DNA of 64,000 bases from Entoloma clypeatum (Eukaryota; Basidiomycota; Agaricomycetes; Agaricales; Entolomataceae), in NCBI GenBank assembly GCA_963565915.1, contig OY751488.1:4774001-4838000 (forward strand). Reading direction: 5' to 3'. Positions 43,340-53,990 of the stretch are shown here, one piece after another. The notes beneath the pieces were generated by a model, which saw only the letters and a list, made by a program, of their open reading frames with translations, was not told the DNA's origin and did not search any database. Each line of letters opens with the position of its first letter. Position 1 is the stretch's first letter. Both the position numbers and the translations under genes were made by a program.

Positions 43340-43719
43340 TTTAGATGATACAGGGCTTAGGGGGAGATTCGGACTCTACCTAGCGGCGTTGCAAACGCCG
43401 CCGTACTATATACGTCGTATGTTCTGTTCTGTTCTTGATTACTTCCACTGTCCAGGCACTCATTGGCATCGATCCAGATAAATTCTCTCATCGCTAGACT
43501 TTTCGATAACGTGAGTCATAGACAATCGATTTACAGTTTCGAAGGTGCGAATAAAGCTAATGGTTATAACAGTTCTTCACGGAGGCAAATACTAGTAAAC
43601 CGAACCTGTGGAAATAATGGCGCGGTGGCCGCGATCCCCCCAAGCCCGAGAGGCTGAGGTCTGATTACACTGCGGCGTACCTTCACGAAAGCCATCAAGC
43701 AAGAGCCTCGGGACCAACT
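43340..43719. other. no gene recognised
   Basis: 3' flank of the F-box gene. Nothing supportable. Confidence 0.45.
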
Positions 43720-44300
43720 CCCGCTTGTCTCTCTCTCACTGGGGGATAATTCGATGGAACAATGGCCGAATATCAGACCCATGTAAAGAAAAAAAAAAAG
43801 CTATACAGGGTCCTATAAGCTCTTTCCCTGGGAGTCGAACCCAGCTTTGGCGCGACATGAGACCAAGCTAATGCTATACCGTATGACAACTTACCAATGC
43901 ACAAGGGAAGAGGTGTTTGTCTATCCCTCAGGGTAGTTTGGTGGTGGAACAATGTTTGAACATAAAAATCCATGTACTTAAAAATACGGAGGATCCTATG
44001 AGCTCGTCCCCTGGGGAGTCGAACCCAGCTGCCGCACGATGGGACCAAGTCAATGGTAGCGTATGACAACTGACCAATGTACAACAAAAGAGGTGCCTGT
44101 CTGTCTCTCGGGGTAGTAAGTTGGTGGAACGATGACCGACTTGGAACGTCAGATCCGTGAGGAAAAAAAAAGGGGTGTTCTTCTACGGCCCCTAGATAGC
44201 TCTTTCCTTGGGAGTCGAACCCAGCTTTCGCGCAACGCAGGAAACGACACATTCATGATAGGTACATGTACTAACCAATGCACTAGGAAAGATATGTCAA
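43720..44300 (-). repeat. three tandem ~185-bp units each containing a decayed tRNA-Asp-like sequence
   Basis: Each unit, read on minus, has a TCTTyCC acceptor half, an A-box-like part (GTGCATTGGTnAGT), a B box within GCTGGGTTCGACTCCCAG, the complementary acceptor half, and then a T-tract. tRNA-like parts lie near 43815-43915, 44005-44095 and 44190-44295. Spacer text is shared (TGTCTnTCTCnCnGGG, GGTGGAACAATG). Units 1 and 2 share a deletion in the anticodon stem (AGTTGTCATACG), so they cannot be tRNAs. Unit 3 pairs well in the acceptor stem but has CTATCA in the anticodon loop and mismatched stems. Confidence 0.7.
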
Positions 44301-44940
44301 TTGAGTACTTGTACTCTGTAGTGATCATTCACTATTCGCCCCCCAACTTGAACTCCCAGTACTTTCAAGTTCACCGTGAGCTCAATAACGCCGGGGATCG
44401 AGGCCAACCATGCATCAATGCATCATGTTCTCTCCGAGGTATTTGACCACGTCATCAAGTATCTCGATCACTACTTACTACCCTTCTCCCTTGAAGCCTC
44501 CCTACAATCTGGCCCTCAACAGGGCGAGCTCGAGAGAAATTACTCAAACTTTTTTTTACCTCGGTTGTTGGGCATAAGCAGCTGCCGAGTTTTTCCAGGG
44601 AGTACTTCTGCTAAGCATTGTATGTAATTTTTTTTTTTTCTTTTTCTTTTTGCTCCAGTTTAGGCCAAGGTTTAGGCAGACATTTGTGCAAACAGTAATG
44701 ACCTCAGACTGACAGATGAAAATCACCCTTCCCCCCAGGTTCCCAATAGTGAATTGAGCCTTTGGCTCAGACTACTATCATCTGGCATTGCAGGTGAATC
44801 TCAACATATCGAGCTCGAGATTAACAAAATTATCCACTGGAAGGCCAGCAAAAAAAAAAAGAGGTCCCACTGCCGAACGTGGACCCCCCCCCCTGATAGT
44901 GCGAAAAGAAGCTTAAGGGCTACTATATAACACTACAGCG
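44301..44940. other. no gene recognised
   Basis: Homopolymer-containing intergenic sequence (poly-T near 44630, poly-A near 44850, poly-C near 44886). No frame with recognisable domains. Confidence 0.45.
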
Positions 44941-44946
44941 AAAAAA
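44941..44946 (-). terminator. RNA polymerase III terminator of the tRNA-Asp gene
   Basis: A run of six T on the minus strand, 20 nt after the tRNA 3' end. Confidence 0.65.
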
Positions 44947-44965
44947 TATTCTCTCACTCAGTAAC

Positions 44966-45081
44966 CTCTTCCCCTGGGAGTCGAACCCAGCTTTCGCGCG
45001 TTATAGTTGTTTGTTTGTCCACATACTATGACAGGGTTCATATATGACAGGCGCATGTACTAACCGATATACTAGGAAAGA
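44966..45081 (-). tRNA. tRNA-Asp(GTC) with a 44-nt intron
   Basis: On minus the sequence folds as a cloverleaf: acceptor TCTTTCC with GGGAAGA, D stem GTA with TAC around a GGTTAG-containing loop, anticodon stem TGCGC with GCGCG, loop CTGTCA-C (anticodon GTC), variable loop AAAG, and T arm CTGGG-TTCGACT-CCCAG. The discriminator is G. A 44-nt insert (45001-45044) lies one base 3' of the anticodon, the canonical position for nuclear tRNA introns. Mature length is about 72 nt. A T6 terminator follows. The acceptor and anticodon stems pair fully, unlike in the neighbouring copies, and the A and B boxes are good. The D stem is only three pairs. Confidence 0.8.
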
Positions 45082-46207
45082 GATGCTGGTTCATGATTTA
45101 CTCAGCTCTTCAGCTTACCCCTTTAATCAATTCGAGCAGCACTTTCAAATTTCGCGAGGGTCCACCTTCCTCTTCCTCTAACCACCACCATCGTGATTAG
45201 GCGCCCGCGTCTTTTTCATCGATTGCTGCTGGTTGTAGTAGATCATAGTCCAACATGTCCTTCCATGACGAACCCCCCTCTTCCTCTGGTGGTGGTCGGG
45301 CCCTCAAGGCTCCATCGCTTGCTAGATCGACCAGGATCGCGCGCCCTGTCGACCCCGACAGACTGCGCAGTGCTCTTGAACCTCAACCCAAAAGGGCTTG
45401 GATTCCATTCTCATCGCAAGAGGTCCTCCAGGCCCTGGCCGGCTGTTCCAGCCGGTCTGCCCCTGGCCCCGATCATCTTTCGTGGTCTCACCTCAAGTGC
45501 CTGATCGCACATGAGCATATCTTGAAGCTGTTCATCTGGATCCTGAACGCTTGCCTCTCGGCAGGGTTCTGGCCTGACGCATTCAAAGTCTCAACGACCG
45601 TCATCATTCCTAAACCAAATAAGCCGGCGTATGACGTTTCCAAAGCGTTTCGCCCCATCGTGCTTCTAAACACCCTGGGCAAACTATTTGAGAAAGCTAT
45701 CGCTAACAGACTGCAATGGGAACTCGCCCGCTACGGTCTGCTACACCCAGGACAATTCAGAGGGGTTCGTCAGAACTCCACTGAAGATGCCGGACAATTC
45801 CTCACCCACCTCATTCGTGCGGGGTGGTCAAGGAAACTCAAGACCAGTGTTGTTGCCATTGACTTGGCACAATACTTTCCCTCTCTAAACCACTCGGTTA
45901 TCGTGCTCATATTAGATAGGATGGGGTTCCCCGACACTGTCATGGACTTCTTCTCCAACTACCTAATAGGGAGACAGACTCAATACGCCTGGAAGGACGA
46001 CCTTTCAGACCTCTTCTCTGTGGACATTGGCGTAGGTCAGGGCTCTGCCCTCTCCCCCATGCTCTCATCCATATATCTCGCCCCGCTGATGTACATGTTT
46101 CACGCCAAACAATCGCAGGCTAGCCTCATTTCCTATGTAGATGACGGGACCATCATAGTCCAGTCTGAAATGTGGAAAGAAAACCTCGCCAAACTAAGAA
46201 AGGCCTA

Positions 46208-47826
46208 CAGTGCCTCACAAAACTGATTCAATGTTTGCTACTTTGTGAATACCTTCAAAATAACTTTGCAAATAATGCCAATCAAAAGAAGGTATTGGTA
46301 CCTGGTTAAAAGCCCTGCTTCAGGACTCTCGTAATCTGCAATAATTATGTAATTCCCATAAGAAATGATCAATATATGATCAAATTACTCCAGGGACTCA
46401 TTGAATCAGTTTTGTGAGTATGTACAATAAATACAGTATTTTATACTTTAGTACTTGGTATTACCCCCCTTAGCTTTGATTACTGCCTCTACCCTTCTTG
46501 GCATACTTTCTATCAGGTTTTGATACACTTCTGGCTCTATATTATTCCACACCTCTGCTGCTCTGTCCCAAATCTCCCAGACTCCCTTGGGTGGTGTTGG
46601 ATATTCATTCAACTTCCTTTTAATATGAACCCAGAGGTGTTCAATAGGATTGAGGTCTGGGGACTGTGCAGGCCAATCCAGCAGAGCAATATTCTTGCTG
46701 TCCATCCATTTTTTGGCCTTCTTGGAGGTGTGCTTGGGGTCATTGTCCTGCTGAAAAATGATCTCCTCTTCAGAGATTCCACTCTCCTCCATGCTGGGCA
46801 GCAAATTGTCCTCCAAAATGGACACATACTGATCAGCATCCATCCTCCCCTCAACCTCTGCAAGTCTCCCCACACCTTCCCAACCCATACAACCCCAAAC
46901 CATAATATTTCCTCCCCCAAACTTGACTGTGCCCTGAACCTCTCTTTCAATAAGCCCCTCACCCTTCTTTTTCCAGACCCATTCCTTGCCATCTGACCCA
47001 AACCTGTTGATTTTGGTCTCATCTGACCAAATGACCCTCTTCCAGTCCTCCACTGTCCATTCCCTGTGCTTCATAGCAAATGCCAACCGCCTCTTCCAAT
47101 GTATGGCCTTTAAGAAAGGTCTTTTCTTCTTTGTTACAGCCTTGAATTCATGTTTTCTGAGAACCCTTCTCACAGTTTCTGGGGAGACAGGATTGGAGAT
47201 GACAGTGTTGATGTGTTTGGTAGCCTGCACAGCATTGGAGGCTCTCCCTGAGGTGATTTGTGAAAGTATGTTTTGTGTGTTGGTGGGAGAAAGCTTGGAT
47301 GGACGACCACCAGAAGAGAGATTGCGATGAGAAAGAAGATTCTGAAGCACTCTGGAGACAGTTGGTTGGCTGACACCCAGGTTAGAGGCAATATGACGAG
47401 TGGAGTGACCATTGGAGGCCAGAGAAAGAATGTTTTCCTTGTGGGAAGAGGAGATAGGGCGCATGATTAATTATGGAGGCTGTTGAGGTTGGATTCTTCT
47501 TATACAACTTTCCTTGACAAGCCATCAGGGTTCTATTCAAGTTCCATCAGTAAGTCATGACAACTGGTTACCATACAACCAGTGAAGCATTTGATTCTGA
47601 TAATTGCCATAGGTACTCACAAAACTGATTCAATGAGTTGCTGATTTAATTTAATCATATCTCCATGGATTCTGATCTAAATCATATGATTCCTTTATAT
47701 TCTGAAAGCCCTGAAGTAGGGCTTTCAATTATATACCAAAGGTTTAATTCAATTGGTATTCTTTGCAGAGTTATCTTGAAGGTATTCAAAAAGCAACAAA
47801 CATTGAATCAGTTTTGTGAGGCACTG
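46208..47826 (-). mobile_element. Tc1-like DNA transposon, full length, apparently intact (1619 bp)
   Basis: Outer ends CAGTGCCTCACAAAACTGAT are inverted, with TA on both sides (46206-46207 and 47827-47828). The terminal inverted repeats are about 215 bp. In each, the outer tip motif recurs inverted at the inner border (CTCATTGAATCAGTTTTGTG near 46397, and its complement near 47616). Between them is one uninterrupted transposase ORF on minus. It interrupts LINE 1. Confidence 0.93.
46448..47464 (-). CDS. Tc1-like transposase, DD34E (338 aa)
   Basis: An N-terminal paired helix-turn-helix domain (HKENILSLASNGHSTRHIAS, then SGGRPSKLS) recognises the inverted repeats. The DDE core follows, with Asp148 (VIWSDETKI), Asp240 (FQQDNDPKH) and Glu275 (SPDLNPIEHLW), giving 34 residues between the last two. 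The length is typical of Tc1 transposases and no stop or frameshift is seen. The start ATG lies 363 bp from the right end. It is the only DNA transposon in the window with intact transposase and ends, so it is potentially active. Confidence 0.92.
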   Translation of the reverse strand: MRPISSSHKENILSLASNGHSTRHIASNLGVSQPTVSRVLQNLLSHRNLSSGGRPSKLSPTNTQNILSQITSGRASNAVQATKHINTVISNPVSPETVRRVLRKHEFKAVTKKKRPFLKAIHWKRRLAFAMKHREWTVEDWKRVIWSDETKINRFGSDGKEWVWKKKGEGLIEREVQGTVKFGGGNIMVWGCMGWEGVGRLAEVEGRMDADQYVSILEDNLLPSMEESGISEEEIIFQQDNDPKHTSKKAKKWMDSKNIALLDWPAQSPDLNPIEHLWVHIKRKLNEYPTPPKGVWEIWDRAAEVWNNIEPEVYQNLIESMPRRVEAVIKAKGGNTKY

Positions 47827-47990
47827 TACAAATGTCTGTTTGAGTTGACTACACCCCTTGGGCTTGTCCTCGAACACTCTAAATCGGAGGTGTTCCATTT
47901 TTCCAGGAAGAATGGTGATGATAACCCCCCGGTTGACCTAGGATATGCGCCCTTCACAGGCGACTCCCCTCTTGTCCCCAAGACCTTCTG

Positions 47991-48392
47991 TGTTATGGAC
48001 TCTACGGTATGAGGACCACATCATATCTTTTACCTATCAGCCCGACTCGGCACCCTCTTACGAGCTCACTATGTCTAATGTCTACTTTCGCAACCTTTGA
48101 TTCCCAGTCTGACTCATTACATTACTTCGTCATCCCCTTTAGTATACTTCGCTCCCACGCTGACTCGCTTTCTGCAGTCAGCTTACTCACTGTACATAGC
48201 CTTCCGCAGTCGCCTTACTCATGTGCACTGCCTTCCGCAGTACTGACTCATCCGCTACCGCCTATAGTCAGTACCTATATAAACCTCTTGTACTATAGTA
48301 GATTCCTTAGATTTAGCAATCACTTTGCTCTTCGCCTTTCCACTTTCCTGCATACTCTGCCCGAACCTTGGATCGGTTTGTTAAGCATAACA
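47991..48392 (+). repeat. 5' LTR of chromovirus C
   Basis: 402 bp, TGTTATGGACTCTACGG to AAGCATAACA. TATATAAA at 48276-48283; AGATTTAGCAA at 48309-48319, the predicted mRNA 5' end. Confidence 0.94.
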
Positions 48393-48394
48393 AG

Positions 48395-48405
48395 TTGCTA
48401 AATCT
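48395..48405 (+). promoter_or_regulatory. self-priming primer-binding site of chromovirus C
   Basis: TTGCTAAATCT two bases after the 5' LTR, exact reverse complement of AGATTTAGCAA at 48309-48319, which starts 33 nt after the start of the TATA box. Confidence 0.85.
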
Positions 48406-48440
48406 CGTTAGGTTCACCCTTTACCAGTAACCCATTCAGC

Positions 48441-49401
48441 ATGCCAGAAGCCCGACAGGAGGAGCTGAGTCCTCGAGACAGTATCGATTTTACACTCATC
48501 CAGCAGTACATCGAATTGGAGATCTGTCGCATCCTACAGCAGGTGCTTGACAAAGAACTAGACAACGACGAGCATCACCCCCACGGTGAGATAGCAGAGA
48601 GCATCCATCTTGCTCGGCAACACCAGATCGCGCGTTACAAGGCCCGACAGAACGAACTCGAAAGCTTTCGCGTTCAAGAAGGACCTCAGACAGGTCGGAT
48701 CACAGAGATCAGAGAGTTTATTGGTGTCCAGACAACCGTACAAGTTAGACGCTCTTGCCGTTGACAACAAGAACATCACCTGGCTAGGTTTTTCCGATGA
48801 TATCGCCACACGATTCTCCATCGCCAACAAGTTGGTCGCTGCCAAAGTGAGACTCGAAGTCCTGAAACAAGAGAAACGCACTGTTGATGAATTCTTGGAT
48901 GAATTTGAAGAACTCTTGAAACTGTCAAACCTTGGCGAAGAAACTGGGAAATACATCCTAGAGAAAAACATCAACCGCAGAATCTCTGAACAAGTGGCTA
49001 GCGATGGAAAGACGTACACCGATTACGCAAAGGAGATCCGAAACAAGGGATGACAGATGGAAGGACATGCACTGGTCATCCGAGGTGGCGGCGACATGCG
49101 CACCGGATCGGGTACCACTTATGGTGGTCAGGGCAAGGCCATGGAGATCGACAAAGCAGGAGTAGCCCGTTGCTACAACTGTCAACGCTTCGGTCATCTG
49201 GCTAAAGACTGTAGCGCTCCAAAGAAGAAAGATGGTTGCAAGTGTTTCAACTGTGACCAAGAAGGCCATATCGCGCGCAACTGCCGCAAGCCAAAGAAGA
49301 ACTCCAGAAGGGTTGGGAAGGTGTCCGAGGAAGATGCAGAGAATGATGAAACCACAATCTTAGAAGCCGACGAGAAGGATTTTCCTGAAGGGTCCAATTA
49401 A
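48441..49401 (+). pseudogene. chromovirus C Gag, internally deleted, one stop
   Basis: ATG at 48441 opens MPEARQEELSPRDSIDFTLI, the N-terminal extension. At about 48740 the sequence jumps from IGVQTTV to KLDALAVDN of the capsid, leaving out the rest of the extension and the capsid N-terminus present in A and B. The breakpoints share a GT dinucleotide, consistent with a microhomology deletion. A TGA at 49051-49053 (CGA in copies A and B) breaks the remainder. Both zinc knuckles are present (CYNCQRFGHLAKDC, CFNCDQEGHIARNC). Confidence 0.85.
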
Positions 49402-52400
49402 ACGACGCTAAGTCGCGACCCTTATCTATTAAACGGACTTGCTTGCCTTGTATGACTGCAGACAATAGAACCTATGTCATCCCTGCCAAGCGAGCCGCTG
49501 CGTCGACTAAGATTGTGAAGGGAGATAAACCTCTGAAAAGACGAGAAATCAGGCTGTTAGCTCAGCTCAGGACACGACGAGGACCAAAGGTTATCCGACC
49601 TGAGGTTGACAGTGGATGTGAACGCACATGCATCCATCCCAGAATAGTACATGAACAGAACCTCCCCACATGAGGAATACCGCCCATAGCAATTCTAAAT
49701 GCGGATGGATCACCAAATCGACAACAGAAAGCGAGCCAACTTGCCAAAGTCAAACTGGATTTGGGAGCCCATCAGGAAACCATGGAAGCAATGGTACTGG
49801 ACATTGGGAGAACGGACATGCTCTTGGGACATGACTGGTTGGTACACCACAACCCCACAATCAATTGGACAACCGGTGCAGTAACATTTAACCGGTGCCC
49901 AACAACATGTCGAACCAAACACTCGGATTTCAGGATTAACCTTAATGGTCGCAAACACCGGGTTCGCATGGTTGAGGTGCGCGACAAAGATGCACCCAAA
50001 AAGTCAGATCAGAAATGGAAGCCTGGAGACCCTATCTTGGAAGCTGTCACTCCCACACCACCTCCCACAACCAAATGACCCTCATATGTTGAACGATTTG
50101 CTCATCTTTTCAAGAAAGAGAACTTTGATAAGATTCCAAAGGAGAGGGAATGGGACCATGGTATCGAACTTACACCGGACGCACCAAAGGAACTAGGAGG
50201 AAATACATATCCTATGACGCAAAAGGAACAAGAGGAATTGGACGCATTCATTGACGAGGGTCTAGCAACAGGAAAGATCCGCCTGTCCAAATCCCCTTAT
50301 GCCTCCCCTTGCTTCTTCATCAACAAGAAGGATGGCTCCAAATGATTGGTACAAGATTACCGCATGGTCAATAAATTCACGGTCAAAGACAAGTTCCCAC
50401 TCCCACAAATATCCGATCTCTTGGACGTACTGAAAGATGCGGTCTACTTCAATAAAATGGACATCATGTGGGGCTATAACAACGTCCGGATTAAGGAGGG
50501 CGATGAATGGAAAGCTGCCTCCCTCACCAGTCGAGGATTGTTCGAACCATTGGTCATGTTTTTTGGTCTTTGCAACTCCCCGGGAACGTTCTCTCGAATG
50601 ATGGCTAGTCTATTCCGGGACCAGATCCGCCGACATATCTGCGTGATCTACATGGATGACATCGTGGTTATCGGTAAAACCAAGGAAGAACTCGCGCAAA
50701 ACACTGAAGAAATCCTACAGATCCTATCAGACAATGATTTGTTCCTAAAGGAGAAGAAGTGTTTATGGGAAGTAACGAAATGCCCTATATTGGGATATGT
50801 GGTTGGTGAGGGACGTGTTGAGATGGAAACTGAGAAGGTGGATACAATTCGAAACTGGCGAGCACCCACATCAAAAACGGAAGTGCAGAAGTTCCTTGGA
50901 TTTGCTAACTTCTATCAACATTTTATTGAAGGATACTCAAACATCGCGAAACCTCTCACCGCGCTCACAGGCGGTACAGCATTTACTTGGGGACCAACAG
51001 AGCAGCAAGCTTTTGAAGGTCTTACGGGCAATTACATCGGCACCAGTCTTGGCATTACCAAAACCAGAGGGACAGTTCAGGGTGGAAACCGATGCATCGG
51101 GCTATGCAATTGGAGCAGTACTCTCTCAGAAGCAAGATGACAAATGGCACCCATCGTGTTCTTGTTGCGGACCATGTCCGCAACCAAACAGAATTACAAG
51201 ATATATGACAAAGAACTCCTGGCGGTCGTGGAAGCATTAAAAGATGGGAGACACTATCTGCTCGAAGCCAGAGAACGTTTTGAAATCTTGACCAATCACA
51301 AGAACCTGGAATATTTCCGTCGTCCTCAGGACCTGAATCAACGACAGCGACACTGGAACATGAAGTTACAAGACTATGACTTCAAATTACGGCATGTGCC
51401 CGGCAAGACCAATGCGAAAGCGGACATCCTGTCATGCTTACCCTGGTATGAAGCGGAACTCGAACCACAGGACAGTGACGAAATGCTCAAGGAGGGACTA
51501 TTCTTGAAACGGTTGGAATCAGAAGATGTGGTACAAATGGAGATGTTCACAGAGGAACAATTCTTTGAAGGGGGTGAAACATCTGATTCCATCAAAATTG
51601 GAAACATCACAACCATCAAAAACCCATGGATCACACACATCAAGGCTTCGAACCGCATGGAGACAGAAGTAGCGCAGGGCCTAAAAAAGAATCCTCATTG
51701 GTATCAACAGGAAAATGGGATCACCTATGCAGGAGAACGAGTCTATGTCCCGCCAGATCCACAATTACGACAAGAATTGATGTTCGAGTCACATGATGCA
51801 CCAGTGGCTGGACATCCAGGACAGTACCGGACACATGAACTCCTCACTCGCACCTACTGGTGGCCTACCATACTGCATGATGTAAAGAAGTATGTGAAGG
51901 GTTGCGACACTTGTCAACGCACCAAGATTAACTGACAAAAGCGACATGCTCCGCTACATCCCCATGCAGCACCAAGTCACCCATGGGAAGACATAGGAAT
52001 CGACGTCGTGGGACCAATACCAGAATCTGATGGAAAAAACGCAATTCTGGTCATCACAGATAGACATTCAAAGATGCTTCACCTTATTCCGACAACCGTG
52101 GAACTATCAGCTGAAGGATTAGCCAAGATCTATTGGGATCAGATATGGAAGCTTCATGGGATCCCCAAGAAGATCATCAGCGATAGGGGACCGCAGTTCG
52201 CCGCGAAGTTCATGGAGATACTCTGCTGCATGCTAGGGATCAAGAGGAACCTGTCCACCGCATACCACCCACAGACTGATGGACAGGCCGAGCGATCGCA
52301 TCAGGAGACGGAAGCGTTCTTACAAAACTTTGTCAACCATCTACAGGATGATTGGGCCGAATGGATCGCAATCGCAGAGTTCCAGTACAATGACAAGGAA

Positions 52401-53045
52401 CATCAGGCAACGAAGCACACCCCATTCTACCTCAACTACGGTTTACATCCATGGAAGGGAGAGCTCGTGTTAGAAGATACCAATCCGGCTGCCAACGACT
52501 TCTTGAAAAAACTCAAACAGGCACGAGAAGATGCCAATGCTGCGCTGAAACAAGCACAGGATCAGATGAAGAAGACAGTTGACACACGGCGAAGTCTGTC
52601 TCGGGACTACCGCATCGGGAACAAGGTGTGGCTGGAAGGGACTAACATCAGGACCGATCATCCCTCAAAGAAACTTGATGCACTCCGACATGGACCATTC
52701 AAAGTCCTAGAGAAGAAAGGAGCTAGCGTGTACCTTCTTGATCTTCCGAAGACTTGGAAAATGATTCACCCTGTGTTCAACAAGACCCTGTTGTCACCAT
52801 ATGAAACTCCGAAGTACGCCATCCAGAAAAAGAAACCAGCCCCTGATCCGATCATCGTCGAAGGATGAGAAGAGTACCATGTGTCTACAATCCTAGACTC
52901 TCAAAAGTTCCGCGGAAAGATCCAGTACCTCGTCCAGTGGGAAGGATATGGTCCAGAAGAGAACACATGGGAACCTCGAGCTAATGTTCAGAACACTCAA
53001 GAATCGATCTGTGATTTCCATCGGCAGAACCCGTCTCGCCCACGA
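49389..53045 (+). pseudogene. chromovirus C pol with five TGA stops and two compensating frameshifts
   Basis: The frame is -1 to gag. Protease retains EVDSGCERTCIHP. RT has YMDD near 50650. RNase H has ETDASGYAIGAVL but is crossed by small deletions near 51022 and 51145. Integrase has CDTCQRTK, ISDRGPQF and AERSHQETE. The chromodomain is YLVQWEGYGPEENTWEP. TGA codons lie at 49671, 50076, 50344, 51933 and 52866; all but 50076 stand where a sister copy or family consensus has CGA. The one at 50076 is shared with copy B. Confidence 0.9.
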
Positions 53046-53182
53046 TAAAAGACAGCTCTCAGAATCCATGACAAGTATTGACCTCATCAGTCAACCACAC
53101 ACCGAGTTCCCCGCTCTAGTCCTTTTTCCTGCCCAATATAGCCTCCCCCTTCTTCTTCTATCTCTCAACCATCCTCGCTGCC

Positions 53183-53554
53183 ATGTCCAACACCACCGTT
53201 ACCTCCACCTCCACCACCGACATCAACCCCGCCATCGCCGCCCTCATGAACGAAGCACTCTCCATGAGAGACCAAATCCATGCTCTCGAAACTTCCCTTG
53301 CCGACCTCCTCCATTGCCAGATGCATATCCGGCTTCACTCGCTATCCAATCTCCCCGTCGCCCTGACTCCCGAGGAAAAACAAATTCTCGGAAATTACAC
53401 CAGCACCCTCATCATCAAAAACCGACGCATTCGGTTGGCCATCAAAGGCCTCGAGCTCGCTGTAGCCATCAACGAGGAATTGATATATGATTGGAGCCTC
53501 AAGGAAAGTCCGAACTGGTCCGATCCCGGCAACAACAAGGGATGGGGACAGTGA
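53183..53554 (+). CDS. chromovirus C accessory ORF3 (123 aa)
   Basis: ATG 137 nt after the pol stop; stop 34 nt before the 3' LTR. Shares NEALSMRDQIHALETSL with the other copies. Differences from copy B are scattered substitutions (for example VALTPEEKQILGN versus VAPTPEEKQILRN) and no stop. Pol of this copy is dead, yet ORF3 is open. Function unknown. Confidence 0.75.
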   Translation: MSNTTVTSTSTTDINPAIAALMNEALSMRDQIHALETSLADLLHCQMHIRLHSLSNLPVALTPEEKQILGNYTSTLIIKNRRIRLAIKGLELAVAINEELIYDWSLKESPNWSDPGNNKGWGQ

Positions 53555-53588
53555 CTCTGTGAGGACACAGAGCTTGGAGAGGGGAACA

Positions 53589-53990
53589 TGTTACGGACTC
53601 TACGGTATGAGGACCACGTCATATCTTTTACCTATCCGCCCGACTCGGCGCCCTCTTACGAGCTCACTATGTCTAACGTCTACTTCCGCAACCTTCAATT
53701 CCCAGTCTGACTCATTACATTACTTCGTCATCCCCTTTAGTATACTTCGCTCCCGCGCTGACTCGCTTTCTGCAGTCAGCTTACTCACTGTACATAGCCT
53801 TCCGCAGTCGCCTTACTCATGCGCACTGCCTTCCGCAGTACTGACTCATCCGCTACCGCCTATAGTCAGTACCTATATAAACCTCTTGTACTATAGTAGA
53901 TTCCTTAGATTTAGCAATCACTTTGCTCTTCGCCTTTCCACTTTCCTGCATACTCTGCCCGAACCTTGGAACGGTTTGTTAAGCATAACA
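53589..53990 (+). repeat. 3' LTR of chromovirus C
   Basis: 402 bp, preceded by the polypurine tract GAGAGGGGAACA. Begins TGTTACGGACTC, where the 5' LTR has TGTTATGGACTC. Confidence 0.94.

Larger units (their letters stand above)
47991..53990 (+). mobile_element. chromovirus C: Ty3/gypsy element with 402-bp LTRs, TSD TTCTG
   Basis: LTRs at 47991-48392 and 53589-53990; direct repeat TTCTG on both sides (47986-47990 and 53991-53995). Plus orientation, inserted in LINE 1. A deletion removes the end of the Gag extension and the capsid start. Same subfamily as copy B. Confidence 0.95.

Noticed and set aside
43720..44300. Three additional functional tRNA genes.
   Set aside because: Anticodon stems are deleted or mismatched; only the B box and acceptor halves persist.
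46208..46421. Separate short MITEs at both ends of the Tc1-like element.
   Set aside because: Each end is bounded by inverted tip motifs, but the two ends are reverse complements over ~215 bp and one TA pair flanks the whole, so they are TIRs of one element.
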